Part shown: positions 9,819-21,900 of the stretch, piece by piece
Numbering within the stretch: the stretch's first letter is position 1
Layout: each line of letters starts with the position of its first letter
Origin: Hydractinia symbiolongicarpus
Lineage: Eukaryota > Cnidaria > Hydrozoa > Anthoathecata > Hydractiniidae
DNA length: 64,000 nucleotides
Assembly (NCBI RefSeq): GCF_029227915.1
Contig: NC_079881.1
Coordinates: 14,795,501 to 14,859,500, forward strand
Reading direction: 5' to 3'
Notes under the pieces: generated by a model
Databases searched by the model: none
Seen by the model: only the letters and a program-made list of their open reading frames with translations
Told to the model about the DNA's origin: nothing
Program-made: the position numbers and the translations under genes

Positions 9819-12800
9819 ATTCCATATTATGCCGTAAAAGGCCATATTACAAGCTTTAAAGGACTGTGCACGTAGTTAGCAGCGTTCATAGAGCCTGGCG
9901 CACAGGAAAACGACTTAGTATATCGTAGACCATTGAGATTAATAGGAACAGCCGAATGGAACTTGTCAGAGTTAGTGGAATCACGTGATTTACGTGTAGA
10001 CTCCATATTAGGCCGTAAAAAGCCATATTACAGGCTTTAAAGGACTGTGCACGTAGTTACCAGCGTTCATAGAGCCTGGCACTCAAGAAAACGGCTTATT
10101 ATATCGTAGTCCATTAAGATTAAAAAGAACAGACTGATCCCCACTTGTCTGGGCTCGTGGAATCACGTGATTTACATGCAGTCTCCTTATTAGGCCGTAA
10201 AAGGACCTATTATGCGTTTCAAAGGACTGTGTACGTAGTTAGCAGCGTTCATAGAGCCTGGCGTTCAAGAAAACGACTTAATACATCGTAGACAATTGAG
10301 ATTAAAAGGAACAGCCGAATGGAACTTGTCGGAGTTCGTAGAATCACGTGATTTACGTGTAGATTCCATATTATGCCGTAAAAGGCCATATTACAAGCTT
10401 TAAAGGACTGTGCACGTAGTTAGCAGCGTTCATAGAGCCTGGCGCACAGGAAAACGACTTAGTATATCGTAGTCCATTGAGATTGAAAGGAATAGACCGA
10501 TGGCAACTTCTCTGGGCTCGTGGAATCACTTTATTTACGTTTAGACTCCATGTTAGGCCGTAAAAGACCATATTACAGGCTTTAAAGGCCTGTGCACGTA
10601 GTTAGCATGGTTCTCAGATCCTGGCGCTCAAGAAAACGACTTAAGACATCGTAGTCCATTGAGATTGAAAGGAATAGGCCAACGGCCTCCTATCTGTGCT
10701 CGTGGAACTCCCTGACTTAAGTGTAGTCTCCTCATTAGGCCATAAGAGGCCGTATTACACGGTTTAAAGGTCTGTCCACGCAATTAGGAACGTTCTCAGA
10801 GCCTGGCACTCAAGAAAACGGCTTATTATATCGTAGTCCATTGAGATTAAAAAGAACAGACTGATCCCCACTTGTCTGGGCTCGTGGAATCACGTGATTT
10901 ACGTGTAGATTCCATATTAGGCCGTAAAAGGCCAAAGTACCGGCTTTAAAGGCCTGTGGAAGAAGTTAGCAGCGTTCTTGCAGCCTGACGCACAAGAAAA
11001 CGACTTAATATATCGTAGACAATTGAGATTAAAAGGAACAGCCGAATGGAACTTTTCAGAGTTAGTGGAATCACGTGATTTACGTGTAGACTCCATATTA
11101 GGCCGTAAAAAGCCATATTACAGGCTTTAAAGACCTGTGAACGTAGTTAGCAGTGTTCTCAGATCCTGGCGCTCAAGAAAACGACTTAAGACATCGTAGT
11201 CCATTGAGATTGAAAGGAATAGGCCAACGGCCTCCTATCTGTGCTCGTGGAACTCCCTGACTTAAGTGTAGTCTCCTCATTAGGCCATAAAAGGCCGTAT
11301 TACACGGTTTAAAGGTCTGTCCACGTAATTAGGAACGTTCTCAGAGCCTGGCACTCAAGAAAACGGCTTATTATATCGTAGTCCATTGAGATTAAAAAGA
11401 ACAGGCTGATCCCCACTTGTCTGGGCTCGTGGAATCACGTGATTTACGTGTAGATTCCATATTAGGCCGTAAAAGGCCAAATTACCGGCTTTAAAGGCCT
11501 GTGGAAGAAGTTAGCAGCGTTCTTGCAGCCTGACGCTCAAGAAAACGACTTAATATATCGTAGACAATTGAGATTAAAAGGAACAGCCGAATGGAACTTG
11601 TCGGAGTTCGTAGAATCACGTGATTTACGTGTAGACTCCATATTAGGCCGTAAAAAGCCATATTACAGGCTTTAAAGGACTGTGCACGTAGTTAGCAGCG
11701 TTCATAGAGCCTGGCGCACAGGAAAACGACTTAGTATATCGTAGTCCATTGAGATTGAAAGGAATAGACCGATGGCAACTTCTCTGGGCTCGTGGAATCA
11801 CTTTATTTACGTTTAGACTCCATGTTAGGCCGTAAAAGGCCATATTACAGGCTTTAAAGGCCTGTGCACGTAGTTAGCATGGTTCTCAGATCCTGGCGCT
11901 CAAGAAAACGACTTAAGACATCGTAGTCCATTGAGATTGAAAGGAATAGGCCAACGGCCTCCTATCTGTGCTCGTGGAACTCCCTGACTTAAGTGTAGTC
12001 TCCTCATTAGGCCATAAGAGGCCGTATAACACGGTTTAAAGGTCTGTCCACGTAATTAGGAACGTTCTCAGAGCCTGGCACTCAAGAAAACGGCTTATTA
12101 TATCGTAGTCCATTGAGATTAAAAAGAACAGACTGATCCCCACTTGTCTGGGCTCGTGGAATCACGTGATTTACATGCAGTCTCCTTATTAGGCCGTAAA
12201 AGGACCTATTATGCGTTTCAAAGGACTGTGTACGTAGTTAGCAGCGTTCATAGAGCCTGGCGTTCAAGAAAACGACTTAATACATCGTAGACAATTGAGA
12301 TTAAAAGGAACAGCCGAATGGAACTTGTCGGAGTTCGTAGAATCACGTGATTTACGTGTAGATTGCATATTATGCCGTAAAAGGCCATATTACAAGCTTT
12401 AAAGGACTGTGCACGTAGTTAGCAGCGTTCATAGAGCCTGGCGCACAGGAAAACGACTTAGAATATCGTAGTCCATTGAGATTAAAAGGAACTGACTAAT
12501 GGGAAATTGTCTGTGCTCGTGGAATCACTTTATTTACGTTTAGAGTCCATGTTAGGCCGTAAAAGGCCATATTACAGGCTTTAAAGGCCTGTGGAAGAAG
12601 TTAGCAGCGTTCTTGCAGCCTGACGCTCAAGAAAACGAATTAATACATCGTAGTTCATTGAAGTTGAAAGGAATAGGCCGATGACCTCCTGTCTGTGCTC
12701 GTGGAACTCCCTGACTTAAGTGTAGTCTCCTTATTAGGCCATAAGAGGCCGTATTACACGGTTTAAAGGTCTGTCCACGTAATTAGGAACGTTCTCAGAA

Positions 12801-13459
12801 CCTGGCGCTCAAGAAAACGGCTTATTATATCGTAGTCCATTGAGATTAAAAAGAACAGACTGATCCCCACTTGTCTGGGGTCGTGGAATCACGTGATTTA
12901 CGTGTAGACTCCAAATTAGGCCGTAAAAGGCCAAATTACAGGCTTTAAAGACATATGCACGTAGTTAGAAACGTTCTCAGAGCCTGGCGCTCAAGAAAAC
13001 GACTTAATACATCGTAGACCATTGAGATTAAAAGGAACAGCCGAATGGAACTTGTCAGAGTTAGTGGAATCACGTGATTTACGTGTAGACTCCAAATTAG
13101 GCCGTAAAAGGCCAAATTACAGGCTTTAAAGACATGTGCACGTAGTTAGGAACGTTCTCAGAGCCTGGCGCTTAAGAAAACGACTTAATACATCGTAGAG
13201 CATTGAGATTAAAAGGAACAGCCGAATGGATCTTGTCGGAGTTAGTGGAATCACGTGATTTACGTGTAGATTCCATATTATGCCGTAAAAGGCCATATTA
13301 CAAGCTTTAAAGGACTGTGCACGTAGTTAGCAGCGCTCATAGAGCCTGGCGCACAGGAAAACGACTTAGTATATCGTAGTCCATTGAGATTAAAAGGAAC
13401 AGACCAATGGGAACTTGTCTGTGCTCGTGGAATCACGTGATTTACGTGTAGACTCCATA
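9819..13459 (+). repeat. Mosaic of about 20 satellite monomers
   Basis: Classes D, B, F, C, A, E and H in an order not repeated as a single unit. About 10080-10490 is copied at 12079-12489 (offset 1,999 bp), including the class F monomer. Small private changes include caggctgatcccc near 11403, ggccgtataacacgg near 12023 and gtagattgcatatt near 12360. No coding gene, RNA gene or insertion is seen. Confidence 0.75.
10172..10352 (+). repeat. Monomer class F exemplar
   Basis: A 181-bp monomer marked by ttacatgcagtctccttatt, aaaggacctattatgcg, gactgtgtacgtag and cctggcgttcaag. A near-identical copy starts at 12171 (offset 1,999 bp, 11 monomers). F monomers recur in the long HOR (near 14170, 19620, 25432, 30519, 33060 and 36147) and in the right-hand domain, often entered through a CACGTGACTT junction that breaks the perfect palindrome. 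Confidence 0.82.
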
Positions 13460-16400
13460 TTAGGCCGTAAAAAGCCATATTACAGGCTTTAAAGGACTGT
13501 GCACGTAGTTAGCAGCGTTCATAGAGCCTGGCGCACAGGAAAACGACTTAGTATATCGTAGTCCATTGAGATTAAAAGGAACTGACCAATGGGAAATTGT
13601 CTGTGCTCGTGGAATCACTTTATTTACGTTTAGACTCCATGTTAGGCCGTAAAAGGCCATATTACAGGCTTTAAAGGCCTGTGGAAGAAGTTAGCAGCGT
13701 TCTTGCAGCCTGACGCTCAAGAAAACGAATTAATACATCGTAGTTCAATATAGTTGAAAGGAATAGGCCGATGACCTCCTGTCTGTGCTCGTGGAACTCC
13801 CTGACTTAAGTGTAGTCTCCTTATTAGGCCATAAGAGGCCGTGTTACACGGTTTAAAGGTCTGTCCACGTAATTAGGAACGTTCTCAGAGCCTGTCGCTC
13901 AAGAAAACAACTTAATACATCGTAGACCATTGAGATTAAAAGGAACCGCCGAATGAAACTTGTCAGAGTTAGTGGAATCACGTGATTTACGTGTAGTCTC
14001 CATATTAGGCCGTAAAAAGCCATATTACAGGCTTTAAAGGACTGTGCACGTAGTTAGCAGCGTTCATAGAGCCTGGCGCACAGGAAAACGAATTAGTATA
14101 TCTTAGTCCATTGAGATTGAAAGGAATAGACCGATGGCAACTTCTCTGGGCTCGTGGAATCACGTGACTTACATGCAGTCTCCTTATTAGGCCGTAAAAG
14201 GACCTATTATGCGTTTCAAACGACTGTGTACGTAGTTAGCAGCGTTCATAGAGCCTGGCGTTCAAGAAAACGACTTAATACATCGTAGACAATTGAGATT
14301 AAAAGGAACAGCCGAATGGAACTTGTCGGAGTTCGTAGAATCACGTGATTTACGTGTAGATTCCATATTATGCCGTAAAAGGCTGTATTACAAGTTTTAA
14401 AGGACTGTGCACGTAGTTAGCAGCGTTCATAGAGCCTGGCGCACAGGAAAACGACTTAGTATATCGTAGTCCATTGAGATTAAAAGGAACTGACCAATGG
14501 GAACTTGTCTGTGCTCGTGGAATCACTTTATTTACGTTTAGACTCCATGTTAGGCCGTAAAAGGCCATATTACAGGCTCTAAAGGCCTGTGCACGTAGTT
14601 AGCATGGTTCTCAGATTCTGGCGCTCAAGAAAACGACTTAAGACATCGTAGTCCATTGAGATTGAAAGGAATAGGCCAACGGCCTCCTATCTGTGCTCGT
14701 GGAACTCCCTGACTTAAGTGTAGTCTCCTCATTAGGCCATAAGAGGCCGTATTACACGGTTTAAAGGTCTGTCCACGTAATTAGGAACGTTCTCAGAGCC
14801 TGGCACTCAAGAAAACGGCTTATTATATCGTAGTCCATTGAGATTAAAAAGAACAGACTGATCCCCACTTGTCTGGGCTCGTGGAATCACGTGATTTACG
14901 TGTAGATTCCATATTATGCCGTAAAAGGCCATATTACAAGCTTTAAAGGACTGTGCACGTAGTTAGCAGCGTTCATAGAGCCTGGCGCACAGGAAAACGA
15001 CTTAGTATATCGTAGTCCATTGAGATTAAAAGGAACTGACCAATGGGAACTTGTCTGTGCTCGTGGAATCACTTTATTTACGTTTAGACTCCATGTTAGG
15101 CCGTAAAAGGCCATATTACAGGCTTTAAAGGCCTGTGGAAGAAGTTAGCAGCGTTCTCAGATCCTGGCGCTCAAGAAAACGACTTAAGACATCATAGTCC
15201 ATTGAGATTGAAAGGAATAGGCCAACGGCCTCCTATCTGTGCTCGTGGAACTCCCTGACTTAAGTGTAGTCTCCTCATTAGGCCATAAGAGGCCGTATTA
15301 CACGGTTTAAAGGTCTGTCCACGTAATTAGGAACGTTCTCAGAGCCTGGCACTCAAGAAAACGGCTTATTATATCGTAGTCCATTGAGATTAAAAAGAAC
15401 AGCCGAATGGAACATGTCGGAGTTCGTAGAATCACGTGATTTACGTGTAAATTCCATATTATGCCGTAAAAGGCTGTATTACAAGCTTTAAAGGACTGTG
15501 CACGTAGTTAGCAGCGTTCATAGAGCCTGGCGCACAGGAAAACGACTTAGTATATCGTAGTCCATTGAGATTAAAAGGAACTGACCAATGGGAACTTGTC
15601 TGTGCTCGTGGAATCACTTTATTTACGTTTAGACTCCATGTTAGGCCGTAAAAGGCCATATTACAGGCTTTAAAGGCCTGTGGAAGAAGTTAGCAGCGTT
15701 CTCAGATCCTGGCGCTCAAGAAAACGACTTAAGACATCATAGTCCATTGAGATTGAAAGGAATAGGCCAACGGCCTCCTATCTGTGCTCGTGGAACTCCC
15801 TGACTTAAGTGTAGTCTCCTCATTAGGCCATAAGAGGCCGTATTACACGGTTTAAAGGTCTGTCCACGTAATTAGGAACGTTCTCAGAGCCTGGCACTCA
15901 AGAAAACGGCTTATTATATCGTAGTCCATTGAGATTAAAAAGAACAGCCGAATGGAACATGTCGGAGTTCGTAGAATCACGTGATTTACGTGTAAATTCC
16001 ATATTATGCCGTAAAAGGCTGTATTACAAGCTTTAAAGGACTGTGCACGTAGTTAGCAGCGTTCATAGAGCCTGGCGCACAGGAAAACGACTTAGTATAT
16101 CGTAGTCCATTGAGATTAAAAGGAACTGACCAATGGGAACTTGTCTGTGCTCGTGGAATCACTTTATTTACGTTTAGACTCCATGTTAGGCCGTAAAAGG
16201 CCATATTACAGGCTCTAAAGGCCTGTGCACGTAGTTAGCATGGTTCTCAGATTCTGGCGCTCAAGAAAACGACTTAAGACATCGTAGTCCATTGAGATTG
16301 AAAGGAATAGGCCAACGGCCTCCTATCTGTGCTCGTGGAACTCCCTGATTTAAGTGTAGTCTCCTCATTAGGCCATAAGAGGCCATATTACACGGTTTAA

Positions 16401-18910
16401 AGGTCTGTCCACGTAATTAGGAACGTTCTCAGAGCCTGGCACTCAAGAAAACGGCTTATTATATCGTAGTCCATTGAGATTAAAAAGAACAGACTGATCC
16501 CCACTTGTCTGGGCTCGTGGAATCACGTGATTTACGTGTAGATTCCATATTATGCCGTAAAAGGCCATATTACAAGCTTTAAAGGACTGTGCACGTAGTT
16601 AGCAGCGTTCATAGAGCCTGGCGCACAGGAAAACGACTTAGTATATCGTAGTCCATTGAGATTGAAAGGAATAGACCGATGGCCTCCTATCTGTGCTCGT
16701 GGAACTCCCTGACTTAAGTGTAGTCTCCTCATTAGGCCATAAGAGGCCGTATTACACGGTTTAAAGGTCTGTCCACGCAATTAGGAACGTTCTCAGAGCC
16801 TGGCACTCAAGAAAACGGCTTATTATATCGTAGTCCATTGAGATTAAAAAGAACAGACTGATCCCCACTTGTCTGGGCTCGTGGAATCACGTGATTTACG
16901 TGTAGATTCCATATTAGGCCGTAAAAGGCCAAATTACCGGCTTTAAAGGCCTGTGGAAGAAGTTAGCAGCGTTCTTGCAGCCTGACGCTCAAGAAAACGA
17001 CTTAATATATTGTAGACAATTGAGATTAAAAGGAACAGCCGAATGGAACTTGTCGGAGTTCGTAGAATCACGTGATTTACGTGTAGATTCCATATTATGC
17101 CGTAAAAGGCCATATTACAAGCTTTAAAGGACTGTGCACGTAGTTAGCAGCGTTCATAGAGCCTGGCGCACAGGAAAACGACTTAGTATATCGTAGTCCA
17201 TTGAGATTAAAAGGAACTGACTAATGGGAAATTGTCTGTGCTCGTGGAATCACTTTATTTACGTTTAGACTCCATGTTAGGCCGTAAAAGGCCATATTAC
17301 AGGCTTTAAAGGCCTGTGGAAGAAGTTAGCAGCGTTCTTGCAGCCTGACGCTCAAGAAAACGAATTAATACATCGTAGTTCATTATAGTTGAAAGGAATA
17401 GGCCGATGACCTCCTGTCTGTGCTCGTGGAACTCCCTGACTTAAGTGTAGTCTCCTTATTAGGCCATAAGAGGCCGTGTTACACGGTTTAAAGGTCTGTC
17501 CACGTAATTAGGAACGTTCTCAGAGCCTGTCGCTCAAGAAAACAACTTAATACATCGTAGACCATTGAGATTAAAAGGAACCGCCGAATGAAACTTGTCA
17601 GAGTTAGTGGAATCACGTGATTTACGTGTAGTCTCCATATTAGGCCGTAAAAAGCCATATTACAGGCTTTAAAGGACTGTGCACGTAGTTAGCAGCGTTC
17701 ATAGAGCCTGGCGCACAGGAAAACGACTTAGTATATCTTAGTCCATTGAGATTGAAAGGAATAGACCGATGGCAACTTCTCTGGGCTCGTGGAATCACGT
17801 GACTTAGATGCAGTCTCCTTATTAGGCCGTAAAAGGACCTATTATGCGTTTCAAACGACTGTGTACGTAGTTAGCAGTGTTCATAGAGCCTGGCGTTCAA
17901 GAAAACGACTTAATACATCGTAGACAATTGAGATTAAAAGGAACAGCCGAATGGAACTTGTCGGAGTTCGTAGAATCACGTGATTTACGTGTAGATTCCA
18001 TATTATGCCGTAAAAGGCTGTATTGCAAGTTTTAAAGGACTGTGCACGTAGTTAGCAGCGTTCATAGAGCCTGGCGCACAGGAAAACGACTTAGTATATC
18101 GTAGTCCATTGAGATTAAAAGGAACTGACCAATGGGAACTTGTCTGTGCTCGTGGAATCACTTTATTTACGTTTAGACTCCATGTTAGGCCGTAAAAGGC
18201 CATATTACAGGCTCTAAAGGCCTGTGCACGTAGTTAGCATGGTTCTCAGATTCTGGCGCTCAAGAAAACGACTTAAGACATCTTAGTCCATTGAGATTGA
18301 AAGGAATAGGCCAACGGCCTCCTATCTGTGCTCGTGGAACTCCCTGACTTAAGTGTAGTCTCCTCATTAGGCCATAAGAGGCCGTATTACACGGTTTAAA
18401 GGTCTGTCCACGTAATTAGGAACGTTCTCAGAGCCTGGCACTCAAGAAAACGGCTTATTATATCGTAGTCCATTGAGATTAAAAAGAACAGACTGATCCC
18501 CACTTGTCTGGGCTCGTGGAATCACGTGATTTACGTGTAGATTCCATATTAGGCCGTAAAAGGCCAAATTACCGGCTTTAAAGGCCTGTGGAAGAAGTTA
18601 GCAGCGTTCTTGCAGCCTGACGCTCAAGAAAACGACTTAATATATCGTAGACCATTGAGATTAAAAGGAACAGCCGAATGGAACTTGTCAGAGTTAGTGG
18701 AATCACGTGATTTACGTGTAGACTCCAAATTAGGCCGTAAAAGGCCAAATTACAGGCTTTAAAGACATGTGCACGTAGTTAGGAACGTTCTCAGAGCCTG
18801 GCGCTCAAGAAAACGACTTAATACATCGTAGAGCATTGAGATTAAAAGGAACAGCCGAATGGAACTTGTCAGAGTTAGTGGAATCACTTTATTTACGTGT
18901 AGACTCCATA
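13460..18910 (+). repeat. Long HOR copy a (~5,451 bp, 30 monomers)
   Basis: The first of a series of long HOR copies. Ordered markers shared with the next copies are atatagttgaaagg, ggccgtgttacacgg, gagcctgtcgctcaag, gaaccgccgaatgaaac, tttcaaacgactgtg, ggctgtattacaagtttt, ggctctaaaggcctg and then the 545-bp trimers. Compared with copy b it lacks about six monomers after 14900, one near 16680 (gaccgatggcctcctatc, exactly 182 bp short) and about five near 17380. The last of these places a second gaaccgccgaatgaaac-to-ggctctaaagg block at 17.4-18.2 kb. Confidence 0.78.
15121..16210 (+). repeat. Trimer HOR, two 545-bp units
   Basis: Two direct units (15121-15665 and 15666-16210) of three monomers each. 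Shared markers are gacatcatagtcc, aacatgtcggagttcg and gtgtaaattccatattatg. The same pair recurs as a block in copies b and c, so the trimer amplified before the long HOR spread. Confidence 0.85.
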
Positions 18911-21900
18911 TTAGGCCGTAAAAAGCCATATTACAGGCTTTAAAGGACTGTGCACGTAGTTAGCAGCGTTCATAGAGCCTGGCGCAGAGGAAAACGACTT
19001 AGTATATCGTAGTCCATTGAGATTAAAAGGAACTGACCAATGGGAAATTGTCTGTGCTCGTGGAATCACTTTATTTACGTTTAGACTCCATGTTAGGCCG
19101 TAAAAGGGCATATTACAGGCTTTAAAGGCCTGTGGAAGAAGTTAGCAGCGTTCTTGCAGCCTGACGCTCAAGAAAACGAATTAATACATCGTAGTTCATT
19201 ATAGTTGAAAGGAATAGGCGGATGACCTCCTGTCTGTGCTCGTGGAACTCCCTGACTTAAGTGTAGTCTCCTTATTAGGCCATAAGAGGCCGTGTTACAC
19301 GGTTTAAAGGTCTGTCCACGTAATTAGGAACATTCTCAGAGCCTGTCGCTCAAGAAAACAACTTAATACATCGTAGACCATTGAGATTAAAAGGAACCGC
19401 CGAATGAAACTTGTCAGAGTTAGTGGAATCACGTGATTTACGTGTAGTCTCCATATTAGGCCGTAAAAAGCCATATTACAGGCTTTAAAGAACTGTGCAC
19501 GTAGTTAGCAGCGTTCATAGAGCCTGGCGCACAGGAAAACGACTTAGTATATCTTAGTCCATTGAGATTGAAAGGAATAGACCGATGGCAACTTCTCTGG
19601 GCTCGTGGAATCACGTGACTTACATGCAGTCTCCTTATTAGGCCGTAAAAGGACCTATTATGCGTTTCAAACGACTGTGTACGTAGTTAGCAGCGTTCAT
19701 AGAGCCTGGCGTTCAAGAAAACGACTTAATACATCGTAGACAATTGAGATTAAAAGGAACAGCCGAATGGAACTTGTCGGAGTTCGTAGAATCACGTGAT
19801 TTACGTGTAGATTCCATATTATGCCGTAAAAGGCTGTATTACAAGTTTTAAAGGACTGTGCACGTAGTTAGCAGCGTTCATAGAGCCTGGCGCACAGGAA
19901 AACGACTTAGTATATCGTAGTCCATTGAGATTAAAAGGAACTGACCAATGGGAACTTGTCTGTGCTCGTGGAATCACTTTATTTACGTTTAGACTCCATG
20001 TTAGGCCGTAAAAGGCCATATTACAGGCTCTAAAGGCCTGTGCACGTAGTTAGCATGGTTCTCAGATTCTGGCGCTCAAGAAAACGACTTAAGACATCTT
20101 AGTCCATTGAGATTGAAAGGAATAGGCCAACGGCCTCCTATCTGTGCTCGTGGAACTCCCTGACTTAAGTGTAGTCTCCTCATTAGGCCATAAGAGGCCG
20201 TATTACACGGTTTAAAGGTCTTTCCACGTAATTAGGAACGTTCTCAGAGCCTGGCACTCAAGAAAACGGCTTATTATATCGTAGTCCATTGAGATTAAAA
20301 AGAACAGACTGATCCCCACTTGTCTGGGCTCGTGGAATCACGTGATTTACGTGTAGATTCCATATTAGGCCGTAAAAGGCCAAATTACCGGCTTTAAAGG
20401 CCTGTGGAAGAAGTTAGCAGCGTTCTTGCAGCCTGACGCTCAAGAAAACGACTTAATATATCGTAGACCATTGAGATTAAAAGGAACAGCCGAATGGAAC
20501 TTGTCAGAGTTAGTGGAATCACGTGATTTACGTGTAGACTCCAAATTAGGCCGTAAAAGGCCAAATTACAGGCTTTAAAGACATGTGCACGTAGTTAGGA
20601 ACGTTCTCAGAGCCTGGCGCTCAAGAAAACGACTTAATACATCGTAGACCATTGAGATTAAAAGGAACAGCCGAATGGAACTTGTCAGAGTTAGTGGAAT
20701 CACGTGATTTACGTGTAGACTCCTAATTAGGCCGTAAAAGGCCAAATTACAGGCTTTAAAGACATGTGCACGTAGTTAGGAACGTTCTCAGAGCCTGGCG
20801 CTCAAGAAAACGACTTAATACATCGTAGACCATTGAGATTAAAAGGAACAGCCGAATGGATCTTGTCAGAGTTAGTGAAATCACGTGATTTACGTGTAGA
20901 TTCCATATTATGCCGTAAAAGGCCATATTACAAGCTTTAAAGGACTGTGCACGTAGTTAGCAGCGTTCATAGAGCCTGGCGCACAGGAAAACGACTTAGT
21001 ATATCGTAGTCCATTGAGATTAAAAGGAACAGACCAATGGGAACTTGTCTGTGCTCGTGGAATCACGTGATTTACGTGTAGACTCCAAATTAGGCCGTAA
21101 AAGGCCAAATTACAGGCTTTAAAGGCCTGTGGAAGAAGTTAGCAGCGTTCTTGGAGCCTGACGCTCAAGAAAACGACTTAATACATCGTAGACCATTGAG
21201 ATTAAAAGGAACAGCCGAATGGAACTTGTCAGAGTTAGTGGAATCACTTTATTTACGTGTAGTCTCCTCATTAGGCCATAAGAGGCCGTATTACACGGTT
21301 TAAAGGTCTGTCCACGTAATTAGGAACGTTCTCAGAGCCTGGCACTCAAGAAAACGGCTTATTATATCGTAGTCCATTGAGATTAAAAAGAACAGACTGA
21401 TCCCCACTTGTCTGGGCTCGTGGAATCACGTGATTTACGTGTAGATTCCATATTATGCCGTAAAAGGCCATATTACAAGCTTTAAAGGACTGTGCACGTA
21501 GTTAGCAGCGTTCATAGAGCCTGGCGCACAGGAAAACGACTTAGTATATCGTAGTCCATTGAGATTAAAAGGAACAGCCGAATGGAACTTGTCTGTGCTC
21601 GTGGAATCACTTTATTTACGTTTAGACTCCATGTTAGGCCGTAAAAGGCCATATTACAGGCTTTAAAGGCCTGTGGAAGAAGTTAGCAGCGTTCTCAGAT
21701 CCTGGCGCTCAAGAAAACGACTTAAGACATCATAGTCCATTGAGATTGAAAGGAATAGGCCAACGGCCTCCTATCTGTGCTCGTGGAACTCCCTGACTTA
21801 AGTGTAGTCTCCTCATTAGGCCATAAGAGGCCGTATTACACGGTTTAAAGGTCTGTCCACGTAATTAGGAACGTTCTCAGAGCCTGGCACTCAAGAAAAC

